Source of the DNA: Oscillospiraceae bacterium
Lineage (GTDB): Bacteria > Bacillota > Clostridia > Oscillospirales > Acutalibacteraceae
Length of the DNA: 64,000 bases
NCBI GenBank assembly: GCA_015066105.1
Contig: SVOY01000009.1
Location: forward strand, 40,727-104,726
Reading direction: 5' to 3'
In this document: positions 49,473 to 58,452 of the stretch, one piece after another
Position numbering within the stretch: the first letter of the stretch is position 1
Layout of the letters: each line of letters opens with the position of its first letter
Program-made: the position numbers and the translations under genes
Notes under the pieces: model-generated
Seen by the model: the letters and a program-made list of their open reading frames with translations, nothing else
What the model was told of the DNA's origin: nothing
Database searches by the model: none

Positions 49473-50039
49473 TCAGCTGAGCTTTTCCCTCAGCTTTTTT
49501 CTGATTCTTTGCAGTGTGCCGTCAACGCTTTTGGGCGTGCAGCCACATTCGTCGGCTATCTGCTTGTAACTCATTCCCTGAAGAAACCTGAGAAAAACAT
49601 TACGCTCCTTTTCTGTAAGCTCCGTTTCAATCATAAGGGAAATTCTTTCGCTTTCCTTTTGTGAAATAAAGCTTTCCTCCGGGGTGAGCTGGTCGGAGGG
49701 GGAGTCCTGACGCTCCTCAAGGGGGACTGTCATTTCGGCAGGGATGCGCTTGGCAGAGCCTGTGGAGCGAAGAGCACTTATAATACGGTTTTTAATGCAG
49801 TGACCCGCAAAGGTTGAAAAGGATGCGGATGAATTTTCGTCATAGGCATAAACTGCGGCAATAAAGCCGAGCATACCCTCCTGAACAAGGTCCTCTTTTT
49901 CAATGGGTGCACCGTAAAAGCCTGAAGCGTGAAGCCCCGAGACGGGAATATACCTTTCCGTAAGGACGGAAAAAGCCCTGCTGTCATTGCTTTTGCAAAG
50001 AGCAACAAGCTCTTCATCTTTTAAAAGGGAATAATCCAA
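49473..50039 (-). CDS. SigH-like RNA polymerase sigma factor
   Basis: 188 residues. Region 2 is KEDLVQEGMLGFIAAVYAYD with FSTFAGHCIKNRIISALR, and region 4 is LTEKERNVFLRFLQGMSYKQ followed by IADECGCTPKSVDGTLQRIR. The order and linker fit SigH (Spo0H) of sporulating Firmicutes, with region 3 missing. SigH directs early stationary-phase and sporulation genes. The start is a TTG at 50039 with AAAGGG upstream, so it is not certain. No anti-sigma gene is adjacent. Confidence 0.83.
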   Translation of the reverse strand: MDYSLLKDEELVALCKSNDSRAFSVLTERYIPVSGLHASGFYGAPIEKEDLVQEGMLGFIAAVYAYDENSSASFSTFAGHCIKNRIISALRSTGSAKRIPAEMTVPLEERQDSPSDQLTPEESFISQKESERISLMIETELTEKERNVFLRFLQGMSYKQIADECGCTPKSVDGTLQRIRKKLREKLS

Positions 50040-50072
50040 TTCTCAAGACCCTTTCACCATAGCATTGGAAAT

Positions 50073-50101
50073 ATTATATAATAAAAATTTTCACAAGTCA
50101 A
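50073..50101 (-). promoter_or_regulatory. Promoter of the SigH-like gene
   Basis: On the minus strand, TTGACT (50096-50101) and TATAAT (50073-50078), spacer 17. Confidence 0.8.
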
Positions 50102-50187
50102 CATTGTTTTTATACAAAATGCACAAGAGTTTTTTGTGTTATTCTGCCGAAAAAACAATATAAATTACCGCCGCGGAGCAAATTGAC

Positions 50188-50233
50188 GTAAAAGAAAACA
50201 GAACAGATATGCTTTTGCCATAGCTGTTCTGTT
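50188..50233 (-). terminator. Terminator after mnmA
   Basis: AACAGAACAGATAT (50197-50210) pairs with ATAGCTGTTCTGTT (50220-50233). On the minus strand TTTTCTTTTACG follows. Confidence 0.85.
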
Positions 50234-50242
50234 GATGCTTTT

Positions 50243-51289
50243 TTATAATATTATTCCTCCGCCGACAACGGTGTCTTTGTCATAAAGCACCGCCGACTGA
50301 CCCCTTGCAACGGCACGCTGAGGCTCATCAAAAACAATGTGAAGCAAGTCCCCGTTTTCCTGCGTTACCGTGGCCCATTGCTCCTTGTGGGCATAGCGGA
50401 TTTTAGCCTTGACCCTCACGGGCCCGTCAAGTCTGTCGCAGGTGATAAGGTTGATGTTGTCTGCATAAAGCTCTTTTGAAAAAAGGCTTTCATTATCCGA
50501 AAGGATAACTCTGTTTCTCTCAATGTCCTTTTCCTTTACATACATCGGTGCCGGCAGGGCAAGGCCGAGCCCCTTGCGCTGGCCTATTGTGTAACGGATT
50601 ATTCCCTTGTGTGTGCCGAGAATGTTACCGTCGGTGTCCGTAAAGCTGCCCTCGGGGAAGGTCTTGCCGAGATAACGCTCAATAAAGGCGGCATAGTCAC
50701 CGTCGGGTATGAAGCAGATATCCTGGCTGTCGCCTTTTTTTGCGTTTACAAGCTCAAGCTCCTGCGCCAGAGCACGGGATTGCTCCTTTGTCATTTCGCC
50801 CAGGGGGAAGAGGGTGTGGGACAGCTGCTTCTGATTAAGGCAGTAAAGCACATAGCTCTGGTCCTTATAGGGGTCAAGTCCCTTTTTCAGAAGATATCTT
50901 CCCGTTGCCGCATCCTTTTCAATTCTTGCGTAATGCCCCGTGGCAATGTAGTCAAAGCCCTCTTCAAGTGCACGCTCAAGCATTGCGCCGAATTTAAGCT
51001 GCTTGTTGCAGACAATGCAGGGGTTGGGAGTGCCGCCCTTTACGTAGGTGCGGGCAAAATTCTCTATTACCTTTTCTCTGAAGGAATCCGTCATATCGGC
51101 GGTTCTGAAGGGTATGCCGAGCCTTTGGCTGACGGCACGGGCATCCTCAACGGCATTGGTGTCGCTGTGTCCGTTTTTATAAAAAAGGCAGTTCACTGCC
51201 GTAACGTCAAAGCCCTGTGCTTTAAGTATGTGGGCTGATACGGCACTGTCTACTCCACCGCTTATTCCGAGCAAAACCTTTTTATTCAT
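50243..51289 (-). CDS. mnmA: tRNA-specific 2-thiouridylase
   Basis: 348 residues. MnmA adds sulfur to U34 of Lys, Glu and Gln tRNAs. Motifs are the PP-loop GISGGVDSAVSAHIL, the catalytic Cys in GGTPNPCIVCNKQLKFG, KDQSYVLYCL, the second Cys region KKGDSQDICFIPDGDY, and a C-terminal beta barrel with YTIGQRKGLGLA. The ATG at 51289 follows GGGAGA; an upstream extension lacks a ribosome site. No IscS-like desulfurase is adjacent. Confidence 0.95.
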   Translation of the reverse strand: MNKKVLLGISGGVDSAVSAHILKAQGFDVTAVNCLFYKNGHSDTNAVEDARAVSQRLGIPFRTADMTDSFREKVIENFARTYVKGGTPNPCIVCNKQLKFGAMLERALEEGFDYIATGHYARIEKDAATGRYLLKKGLDPYKDQSYVLYCLNQKQLSHTLFPLGEMTKEQSRALAQELELVNAKKGDSQDICFIPDGDYAAFIERYLGKTFPEGSFTDTDGNILGTHKGIIRYTIGQRKGLGLALPAPMYVKEKDIERNRVILSDNESLFSKELYADNINLITCDRLDGPVRVKAKIRYAHKEQWATVTQENGDLLHIVFDEPQRAVARGQSAVLYDKDTVVGGGIIL

Positions 51290-51447
51290 CTCAAGTCTCC
51301 CGTGGTGTTTTATTACAGTAAAAATTATAGCTTTTGCAGCTGATGTTGTCAAGGCTCAGAGGTGGCGACAGCACTGTAAATAACCGGAAAGAAAATAAAT
51401 CAAAATAAAAAATTCAAAAAAATGTAAAAAAATAGGCCGTTGGCTGT

Positions 51448-51477
51448 ATTGCGAAAGTATACGCAATGTAATATAAT
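51448..51477 (+). promoter_or_regulatory. Promoter with inverted repeat, two-component operon
   Basis: TTGCGA (51449-51454) and TATAAT (51472-51477), spacer 17. ATTGCG (51448-51453) and CGCAAT (51462-51467) form an inverted pair over the -35 box and spacer, as in an operator, perhaps for autoregulation. Confidence 0.6.
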
Positions 51478-51525
51478 ATAAATTGAATTATAGCGGCTTA
51501 TGCTTGCCGCTTTACGGAGGTAAAT

Positions 51526-52212
51526 ATGGGAAAGATATTGATTGTTGATGACGACAGTGCAATTGCAGGCCTTATCTCGGATGTGCTTGAGGATGAGGGC
51601 TTTGAAACCGTTGTTATCACAGACGGTAAAAAGGCTTACGATTACATAATGCAGAACGTGAAGGATATTTCACTTATCACTCTTGATATTATGATGCCGG
51701 AGCTTTCGGGGCTTGAAATATGCAGCTTTGTCAGAAATCACGTGGATTGCCCCATTATATTCGTTTCTGCAAAGGGCAAAACCGTTGATATGGTGCTGGG
51801 CCTTGAAACGGGTGCTGACGATTATATTGCAAAGCCCTTTGTGGTTGATGAGCTTGTGGCAAAAATCAAGGCCAATCTCCGCCGTGAGCAGCGTCGCCTT
51901 TCCGGCGGCGACCCGGAATTAATCAGAGTAGGCGATATTGAAATAAACGTCGGCTCACTCGAGGTTCGTAAAAACGGTGAGACTGTTTCCTTTTCAACAA
52001 GGGAATTTCAGCTTCTGCAGTACCTTATGGAAAATGCGGGCAAGGTGCTTACAAGGGAGCAGATTTTTGCCCATGTTTGGGATACGGAGTTCGGTGACAT
52101 AGGCACCGTTGCCGTTAATATCAAGAGCATACGTGACAAGCTTGACCCCGATAACGAATATATCAAGACCGTATGGGGTGTAGGCTACAAGTTTGTTAAA
52201 ACCGGAAAATAA
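51526..52212 (+). CDS. OmpR/PhoB family response regulator
   Basis: 228 residues. The receiver domain has the acidic pair in LIVDDDSA, the phosphorylated Asp in LITLDIMMPELSG and the Lys in ADDYIAKPF. The winged-helix DNA-binding domain has FSTREFQLLQYLMENAGKVL and VAVNIKSIRDKLDPDNEYIK followed by TVWGVGYKF. ACGGAGG precedes the ATG. The histidine kinase gene follows after 12 bases. Confidence 0.95.
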   Translation: MGKILIVDDDSAIAGLISDVLEDEGFETVVITDGKKAYDYIMQNVKDISLITLDIMMPELSGLEICSFVRNHVDCPIIFVSAKGKTVDMVLGLETGADDYIAKPFVVDELVAKIKANLRREQRRLSGGDPELIRVGDIEINVGSLEVRKNGETVSFSTREFQLLQYLMENAGKVLTREQIFAHVWDTEFGDIGTVAVNIKSIRDKLDPDNEYIKTVWGVGYKFVKTGK

Positions 52213-52224
52213 AGAAGAAAAAAG

Positions 52225-53514
52225 ATGAAACAGGAAAAATTTACTCCCTTTTTGGTTATATTTATCCTTCTTGCCGTGGTTGTAGCCTTTGCTTTTTCTT
52301 ATAACGCCTCGGTCACAACGGCGGTTACAAATGCCGCCTACAACGATAACAGGGTGTTGCACGAATATAACAACGAAATCATTAAAAAGCTCATCAATGA
52401 GCCCTCGGTTGAAAGCTGGTCGGCGATAGTTGAGCAGTATGAGGAGGTTGTTATTGTTATTGAAAACAGCGAGAACGATGTGGTTACAAGGTCAAAGGGC
52501 AGAAGCTGGACAGCACTTGACGTTAAGGTGCAGACCCCCTTTCAGTATAAGGGCAATGCTTATCTTATCAAATCCTCGGTTTATCTTCTCAGGGATTACA
52601 TAACCGACGTAAGAGTGCTTGTTGAGTTTGTGTTTATGGAGTTTCTTATAGGCCTTTCTGCTCTGAGCGTGCTTGTGCTTATAATTTACACCATTCTTCT
52701 CAGACCCTACAAGGTTATATATAACGCCATTGAGGAATACGATAAAACAGGCAAATTCAAAAAGGTTAAAATCCGCGGCTATGCAGGTCAGGTTTACAGG
52801 CGCTTTGCTTCCGTTACGGAAAGTCTTACACGTCAGCAGAATAATGAAAGGCGGATTATAGCCTCGATTTCGCACGACATCAAAACTCCTCTTACATCAA
52901 TAATGGGCTATACCGAAAGGCTGAAAAATGAGGGCATCAGCCCTGAGAGAAAAGAAAAATATCTTGATACTGTTTATCTTAAAAGCCGTGAAATTCATCA
53001 GCTTGTTGATGAGTTTGACGAATATTTAAGCTACAATATGATAAAGGAATTAAGAACGGAGTCCGTAAGGGTAAGCGACATCGCATCCTCACTCAGGCAG
53101 GATTATGCCGATGAGCTTGAAAATGAGGGCGTTGTTTTTGAGGTGAAGAATTCCTGCAGTGAGTCAACAAAAATATCCGTTGATTCGCAGAAGCTCAACA
53201 GAGTTTTCAGCAACATTATCACTAACTCGCTCAAGCATTTTGACAAGCAGGAAAAGGTCATTACCGTTGATTTTTACACCGACAGAAAAATGCTCCGTAT
53301 TGATTTTTCCGATAACGGTGAGGGCGTTGACGACGATAAATATGAGATAATATTCGAGCCGCTTTACACCTCTGATAAGGGCAGAAAGGTGGCGGGTCTC
53401 GGCCTTGCAAACTGCAGAGAAATCATTGCCGCCCACGACGGCAGAATCTACGCCGAAAAATCAGAGCTCGGCGGACTTAAAATATGCATAGAGATATTAA
53501 GGGTGACGAAATGA
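52225..53514 (+). CDS. Sensor histidine kinase
   Basis: 429 residues. A first membrane span at about residues 10-25 and a second at about 133-153 enclose a sensor of about 105 residues facing outside. A HAMP-like linker, the phosphorylation helix (IIASISHDIKTPLTSIMGYT with the His) and the ATPase domain (NRVFSNIITNSLKHF as N box, FSDNGEGVDDDK and GRKVAGLGLANCREI as G boxes) follow. It partners the upstream regulator. The signal is unknown. Its stop overlaps the next start codon (ATGA). Confidence 0.93.
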   Translation: MKQEKFTPFLVIFILLAVVVAFAFSYNASVTTAVTNAAYNDNRVLHEYNNEIIKKLINEPSVESWSAIVEQYEEVVIVIENSENDVVTRSKGRSWTALDVKVQTPFQYKGNAYLIKSSVYLLRDYITDVRVLVEFVFMEFLIGLSALSVLVLIIYTILLRPYKVIYNAIEEYDKTGKFKKVKIRGYAGQVYRRFASVTESLTRQQNNERRIIASISHDIKTPLTSIMGYTERLKNEGISPERKEKYLDTVYLKSREIHQLVDEFDEYLSYNMIKELRTESVRVSDIASSLRQDYADELENEGVVFEVKNSCSESTKISVDSQKLNRVFSNIITNSLKHFDKQEKVITVDFYTDRKMLRIDFSDNGEGVDDDKYEIIFEPLYTSDKGRKVAGLGLANCREIIAAHDGRIYAEKSELGGLKICIEILRVTK

Positions 53515-54878
53515 CACTTAAAAAGAATGATGATATCAGACTTGAAATTACCGCTTTCACTTCATTGGGAAGCGGTATCGGTCGTTTTGAAAACATGGCG
53601 GTTTTTGTTGACGGCACTGCACCGGGGGATGAAATTACCGCTCACATCATCAAGGTCAAGAAGAATTATGCCGTGGGAAAGCTGCAGAAGCTCCACAGAA
53701 AATCAAAGCTGCGCACAGAAAGTGACTGTGCCGCAGATGCGCGCTGCGGCGGCTGTGCCTACAGACACATAAAATATGTGGGCGAGCTTGACATAAAAAG
53801 GCAGACCGTAACCGATGCGATGAAAAGAATAGGCGGACTCGACCTTGAATGTGAGGAAATTCTTTCCGTAAGGGTGCCGGAGTATTACCGCAACAAGGCT
53901 CAGATACCCGTAGGCCTTGACAACGAAGGGAAAATCATAACCGGCTTTTATTCAAAAAAGAGCCACCGCATCATTGACTGCGAGGAATGTAAGCTTCAGC
54001 ACAAAGACTTTCCGAGGCTTGTTGAAGCGGTGAAGGGCTATATGTATGAAAACCCCGTTACGGTATATAACGAGCAGACGGGTGACGGTCTCATAAGACA
54101 CATTTATTTAAGGCAGGGCGTAAAGACGGGCGAGACAATGGTTTGCCTTGTTATTAACGGTGACACAATACCGGGAAAGGAAAGGCTTGTTGAAAAGCTT
54201 CTTGAAACGGGACTTGATATAAAATCTGTTGTGCTCAACAAAAACAAAAAGGATACCAACGTTGTACTGGGCGAGGAATGTGAAACCGTTTACGGCAGTG
54301 ATTATATTGAGGATGAGCTTTGCGGCCTTCGCTTCAGAATATCGCCTCTTTCCTTTTATCAGGTAAATCCCGAGGGCACTGAGCTGTTGTACGGCAGGGC
54401 CCGTGAATATGCCGCGCTTACGGGTGACGAGGTGCTTCTGGACCTTTACTGCGGCGCCGGCACAATCGGTATGACAATGGCGGAAAATGCAAGGCAGGTA
54501 ATCGGTGTTGAGATTATCCCTCAGGCGATAGAAAACGCAAGGGAAAACGCAAGGCTTAACGGCATTGAAAATATGCGCTTTATCTGTGACGATGCAAAGG
54601 GCGCGGCAAAAACCCTTTACGATGAGGGCATCAGGCCTGATGTGGTTGTTGTTGACCCGCCGAGAAAGGGCTGCAGCCGTGAGGTGCTTGAAACAATAGC
54701 AAAAATGTCACCCGACAGAGTGGTTTACATTTCCTGCGACCCTGCTACTCTTGCAAGGGATTGCGCAATATTTGCTGAATTGGGCTATGAGGTGCAAAAG
54801 CTTTCTGCGGTGGATATGTTCCCGAGAACGGTGCATGTAGAAAGTGCCGCCTTGCTTTGTCGCACCGAAGAGCGATAA
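53511..54878 (+). CDS. RlmD/RumA-type 23S rRNA (uracil-5-)-methyltransferase
   Basis: 455 residues. A TRAM domain (LEITAFTSLGSGIGRFENMA, VGKLQKLH) is followed by a cysteine set that would bind a 4Fe-4S cluster (CAADARCGGCAYRHI plus a further Cys in DCEECKLQH), then a SAM-binding Rossmann fold (LLDLYCGAGTIGMTMA, VDPPRKGC) with the catalytic Cys in VYISCDPATLARD. It methylates a uridine in 23S rRNA at C5. The start overlaps the kinase stop by 4 bases, giving coupled translation. Confidence 0.92.
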   Translation: MTLKKNDDIRLEITAFTSLGSGIGRFENMAVFVDGTAPGDEITAHIIKVKKNYAVGKLQKLHRKSKLRTESDCAADARCGGCAYRHIKYVGELDIKRQTVTDAMKRIGGLDLECEEILSVRVPEYYRNKAQIPVGLDNEGKIITGFYSKKSHRIIDCEECKLQHKDFPRLVEAVKGYMYENPVTVYNEQTGDGLIRHIYLRQGVKTGETMVCLVINGDTIPGKERLVEKLLETGLDIKSVVLNKNKKDTNVVLGEECETVYGSDYIEDELCGLRFRISPLSFYQVNPEGTELLYGRAREYAALTGDEVLLDLYCGAGTIGMTMAENARQVIGVEIIPQAIENARENARLNGIENMRFICDDAKGAAKTLYDEGIRPDVVVVDPPRKGCSREVLETIAKMSPDRVVYISCDPATLARDCAIFAELGYEVQKLSAVDMFPRTVHVESAALLCRTEER

Positions 54879-54901
54879 GAATAAATTTCGGAGGGGAAAA
54901 T

Positions 54902-56359
54902 ATGGACGTTAAATCAAAAATAAAAAATCTTTTATCCACTCCCCGGGGGTGGTCAACCGAGCCCGGTGAGAGACTGAGCTACTATTCATACTTTGCGGGT
55001 CAGAATATGATTTACACGCTTTTCAACGTGTGCCTTACAACCTATCTTCTGTTTTTAGGCATTGACCCGATGAAGTCGGCCACGGTTATGCTCATAGTAA
55101 AGGTATGGGATGCCGTGAACGATACTCTTTTCGGTGTTATATTTGATTCAATCAAATTCAGAAGCGGTAAAAAATATCTGCCGTGGATACGTGTTTCCAC
55201 CATGCTTATTCCTATTGCGACAATTCTTACCTTTGTCATACCCTCGGGCTCGTCGCAGACCGTTAAGCTTGTGTGGTTTGCCGTTGCTTATATGCTCTGG
55301 GATACGGCCTATACACTTTGCGATGTTCCTATTTTCGGCATACTTACCTCTATGAGTCAGAGCGTTGACGAGAGAAACAGCATCCAATCCTTAAAGAGCA
55401 TTGCCACCTATGCGGGCGTCGGTATCACATCCACACTTTCAACCGTTCTCATAAGCGAAAAGGTCGGTATGAATTACAGTATGATTACCGTTATAATCTG
55501 CATAATGGCCTTTGCCTTTATGCTGCCTGCCTCATTTAAGCTTAAGGAGCGTTTTCACGCTGAAGCAGAGGAAACCTTTACAATTAAAAGAATGTTTTCC
55601 TATCTTTTCAAAAACAAGTATCTGCTTATATATTACCTCGGTCTTTTCTTCTATTCTTCACTCAGCATAGGCAACGCCTTCACCCTCTATGTTTCCTATT
55701 ATCTGTTCAACAGCGCGCTGTTCTCTCTCGTTGTTGGTGCGGTGGGCACGGTGCCTCAGCTTCTTATCGCCTTACTGCTGCCCAAAATCATCCGCAGATT
55801 TGATAAAATGAAGGTTAACCGCATCTGTCTTCTTCTTTACGTTATTCTCAGCGTTCTTACGTGGGTGATAGGCTACGGCAACATTGTTCTTTACATAATA
55901 ATGTTCACAATACGCTCAATTCCCCTTGCGGTTGTTGCCCTTGAAATGTTTATTTTCACACCCGACTGTGCCGAGTACGGCTATTTCAAAAGCGGCACGG
56001 AGGCAAAGGGCATTACCTTTGCGGTGCAAACCTTTATGGCAAAGCTGACGGGCTCCATTTCGGGCTCGCTCGGTATGTTCCTTCTGGGCCTTGAATCCGT
56101 AGGCTGGAAAATGGTTGAGGTCAGCTCCTTCCAGGAGCTTGAGCAAAGCGGCGTAACGCAGACACCTCACGCACTTAATATGCTTTGGCTTATCTTTATG
56201 CTCATACCTGCAATCGGCGGCTTGCTTGCCTATATTGTGTGGCTGTTCTATGACCTTAAGGATAAGGACGTTCAGGTGATGATTGAATGTAACACGGGCA
56301 AAATCACAAGAGAAGAGGCCTTTGCAAAAATGTCCAAGAGGTATGATATAAAGGAATAA
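54902..56359 (+). CDS. GPH family sugar:cation symporter
   Basis: 485 residues with about 12 membrane segments. The motif FDSIKFRSGKKYLPWIRVST replaces the common GRxRP loop of the family. LGIDPMKSATVMLIVKVWDA and WDAVNDTLFGVIFD are typical N-terminal segments. CGGAGGGG precedes the ATG at 54902. It lies 23 bases after the methyltransferase, possibly on the two-component transcript; whether it is regulated by that system is inference. Confidence 0.88.
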   Translation: MDVKSKIKNLLSTPRGWSTEPGERLSYYSYFAGQNMIYTLFNVCLTTYLLFLGIDPMKSATVMLIVKVWDAVNDTLFGVIFDSIKFRSGKKYLPWIRVSTMLIPIATILTFVIPSGSSQTVKLVWFAVAYMLWDTAYTLCDVPIFGILTSMSQSVDERNSIQSLKSIATYAGVGITSTLSTVLISEKVGMNYSMITVIICIMAFAFMLPASFKLKERFHAEAEETFTIKRMFSYLFKNKYLLIYYLGLFFYSSLSIGNAFTLYVSYYLFNSALFSLVVGAVGTVPQLLIALLLPKIIRRFDKMKVNRICLLLYVILSVLTWVIGYGNIVLYIIMFTIRSIPLAVVALEMFIFTPDCAEYGYFKSGTEAKGITFAVQTFMAKLTGSISGSLGMFLLGLESVGWKMVEVSSFQELEQSGVTQTPHALNMLWLIFMLIPAIGGLLAYIVWLFYDLKDKDVQVMIECNTGKITREEAFAKMSKRYDIKE

Positions 56360-56369
56360 CTGATGTTTC

Positions 56370-56412
56370 GGAGCTGTAAAAACGAAAGTTTTTCACAGCT
56401 CCTTTCTCCTTT
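56370..56412 (+). terminator. Rho-independent terminator after the GPH gene
   Basis: GGAGCTGT pairs with ACAGCTCC, extended by AAAAAC/GTTTTT (56370-56402), then TTTCTCCTTT. Confidence 0.85.
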
Positions 56413-56472
56413 ACTGCAATTCCGGGCATCTGTTAATTAAAGAACAAATTTCTTACTTTTTCTCTTACCCCA

Positions 56473-56501
56473 TTGAAAAAAGACCGATTTTGTAGTATCA
56501 T
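56473..56501 (+). promoter_or_regulatory. Promoter of the C39-like gene pair
   Basis: TTGAAA (56473-56478) and TATCAT (56496-56501), spacer 17. Confidence 0.75.
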
Positions 56502-56534
56502 ATATCTGTAGATTCAACCCGAGGAGAACGTAAT

Positions 56535-57341
56535 ATGCAAAAGAAAAGAAAAAAACGCAGACTCAAAAAGAATGTAAAGCGTGCATTTATCGGTGCGGGA
56601 GCATTTTTAATCGGCGTAATCATTCTTGTTATCGGCGTGTCTGTTGCAAAAAATATAAATGAGAACAAGCCTGAAAGCGTCAACCCCGACGTGGGCAAGG
56701 AAACCATTGAAAAAATTGAGCTTATGGATGCTTATCCCAAGGACCTGATAGCTCTTTATGAAAAGAATGAGGAAGCAAGGGAGTTTGTTCTTTCTTACTT
56801 TATCGAAAAGGATAAGGAGCAGGTAATTGACCTTGGCGAATATGAATTCACTGAGGAGATGCCTCATTTTCTTCAGTGGGACGTGCGTTGGGGCTATATG
56901 GATTACGGCGGAGAAACAGTGGCTTACGCAGGCTGCGGCCCCGTTGCGCTTTCAATGGTCGGATATCATCTTACGAGGGATGCGAAAAAATTCTCACCCG
57001 ATAAGGTTGTAAGCTTCTCCATCGATGAGGGCTACTGCGTGCCAGATGCGGGTACAGCCTGGTCGCTTATGGATGAGGGCGCTATAAGTCTCGGCCTTAC
57101 GGTGGAAAATCTTCCTCTTGTTGAGGATATAATGATTGACAGACTTGAGCAGGGACATCCCATTATCCTCATTATGGGCCCCGGTGTATTTACGGGCAGC
57201 GGCCACTTTATAGTTCTGAGAGACTATGAGGACGGTTATTTTCTGATTAACGACCCCAACAGTATTGTAAGAACCGAGAAAAAATGGAAGTTCAGCGAAT
57301 TCTCTGACCAGATTCTCAACATCTGGGCCTACAGTGTGTGA
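56535..57341 (+). CDS. C39-like (papain-fold) cysteine peptidase, membrane anchored
   Basis: 268 residues. A very basic start (KKRKKRRLKKNVKR) leads into one membrane helix (about 18-38), so the domain faces outside. The Peptidase_C39_2 domain reads LQWDVRWGYMDYGGETVAYA with GCGPVALSMVGYH, giving Cys134; His224 lies in GSGHFIVLRDY and Asp240 in FLINDPNS. The triad is complete. It may cut wall or surface peptides. GAGGAGA precedes the ATG. The second gene of the pair starts 19 bases after its stop codon. Confidence 0.85.
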   Translation: MQKKRKKRRLKKNVKRAFIGAGAFLIGVIILVIGVSVAKNINENKPESVNPDVGKETIEKIELMDAYPKDLIALYEKNEEAREFVLSYFIEKDKEQVIDLGEYEFTEEMPHFLQWDVRWGYMDYGGETVAYAGCGPVALSMVGYHLTRDAKKFSPDKVVSFSIDEGYCVPDAGTAWSLMDEGAISLGLTVENLPLVEDIMIDRLEQGHPIILIMGPGVFTGSGHFIVLRDYEDGYFLINDPNSIVRTEKKWKFSEFSDQILNIWAYSV

Positions 57342-57360
57342 GAAAACGCAGGAGGAAAAA

Positions 57361-58212
57361 ATGAGTATTTTCAACAAAAAGGATAAGCCCGCCGATGCCT
57401 TGACGAGCTTTGAAAAGGAATTTATTCACAAGCAAAAGGTTAACCCGGCAGTTAAGGCAGGCAGTATAGTGCTTTACGCAACGGTGATTATCGCCGTGTG
57501 TGCCTGTATCCTTATGGCTGTGCTTGACAAGGCCGGCGTTGCACCCTCACCCTTGCCCGACAAGGACAAAACGGCGGATAAGGCTCATACGGTGGACGTT
57601 TCCTCTCATCCCGAGAGTCTGCAGAAGCTTTATGCTGAAAACTTTGAAACCGCTGATTTTGTAGCCTCTTATTTTGACGAAAAGGACAAGGTCAGAGAGG
57701 TCAATCTCAAAAAATATAAAAGAACAAAGGACGTGCCTCTTTTTATTCAGTGGGATAAGCAGTGGGGCTATCTTCAGTACGGCGAGGACATTGCAGGTGT
57801 CAACGGCGACGGACCTATGTGCCTTGCTATGGCAGGCTTTTATCTTACGGGCGACGAGGCTTTTTCTCCCGATAAGCTTCTTGCCTTTTCCGAGGAAAAC
57901 GGCTTTTACAAAAAGGGTAAGGGAACCCTTTCCTCTCTTATGAAGGAGGGTGCCGTACAGCTGGGGCTCAACAGCACTGAGCTTGAGGTCACGGCCGAGA
58001 ATATCGGGGCGGCACTCGGCGAGGGTAAGGTTGTAATATGCTATACGGAAAAGGGTAAGCTTTCCTCTTCGGCACATTATGTTGTCATCAGAGAGCTCAC
58101 GGACGGCAAGGCTTACATCAACGACCCGACGAGTATAGTCAACTCAGAAAAGCAGTGGCTTTATGAGGATATTGCTCCGTTTATAAAAAATGCCTGGGCA
58201 ATTTCAAAATAA
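57361..58212 (+). CDS. Inactive C39-like paralogue of the upstream peptidase
   Basis: 283 residues with the same plan as its neighbour: a basic start, one membrane helix (about 34-55), a stalk and a C39-like domain. IQWDKQWGYLQYGEDIAGVN is followed by GDGPMCLAMAGFY, where Asp150 replaces the catalytic Cys of GCGP. The only nearby Cys is C154. The His (SSAHYVVIRE) and Asp (INDPTS) remain. It is probably a non-catalytic partner, inhibitor or binding protein. GGAGGA precedes the ATG at 57361; an earlier frame start at 57334 overlaps the previous gene. Confidence 0.8.
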   Translation: MSIFNKKDKPADALTSFEKEFIHKQKVNPAVKAGSIVLYATVIIAVCACILMAVLDKAGVAPSPLPDKDKTADKAHTVDVSSHPESLQKLYAENFETADFVASYFDEKDKVREVNLKKYKRTKDVPLFIQWDKQWGYLQYGEDIAGVNGDGPMCLAMAGFYLTGDEAFSPDKLLAFSEENGFYKKGKGTLSSLMKEGAVQLGLNSTELEVTAENIGAALGEGKVVICYTEKGKLSSSAHYVVIRELTDGKAYINDPTSIVNSEKQWLYEDIAPFIKNAWAISK

Positions 58213-58274
58213 ACGGCAAAGCTATTGACTTTACGGCAATTTACTGCTACAATAGCATCTGCAAAAATTAATAC

Positions 58275-58373
58275 TTCCTTATTAAGAGTAGCGGAGGGGA
58301 CAGGCCCTGTGAAGCTCGGCAACCTGCTTTTTTGCAAGGTGCTAAATCCTGCGGTAAGACCGAAAGATGAGGT
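58275..58373 (+). promoter_or_regulatory. SAM-I (S-box) riboswitch
   Basis: The conserved S-box pieces appear in order: CTTATTAAGAG (58278-58288), GGAGGGGACAGGCCC, TGAAGCTCGGCAACC, a variable P3 stem closed by TTTTTTGCAAGGTGCTAAAT and CCTGC, ending with AAGACCGAAAGATGAG. It binds SAM and turns the downstream gene off. It stands directly before metK, as expected. Confidence 0.95.
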
Positions 58374-58381
58374 TTTCTTTG

Positions 58382-58411
58382 AAGCGGTCGGTTTATGACC
58401 GCTTTTATTAT
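58382..58411 (+). terminator. Riboswitch-controlled terminator
   Basis: AAGCGGTC (58382-58389) pairs with GACCGCTT, followed by TTATTATT. This is the off-state terminator of the S-box. Confidence 0.85.
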
Positions 58412-58452
58412 TAGGTTAATTATTCAAATTTAAAATAAAGGAGTTATAAAAA

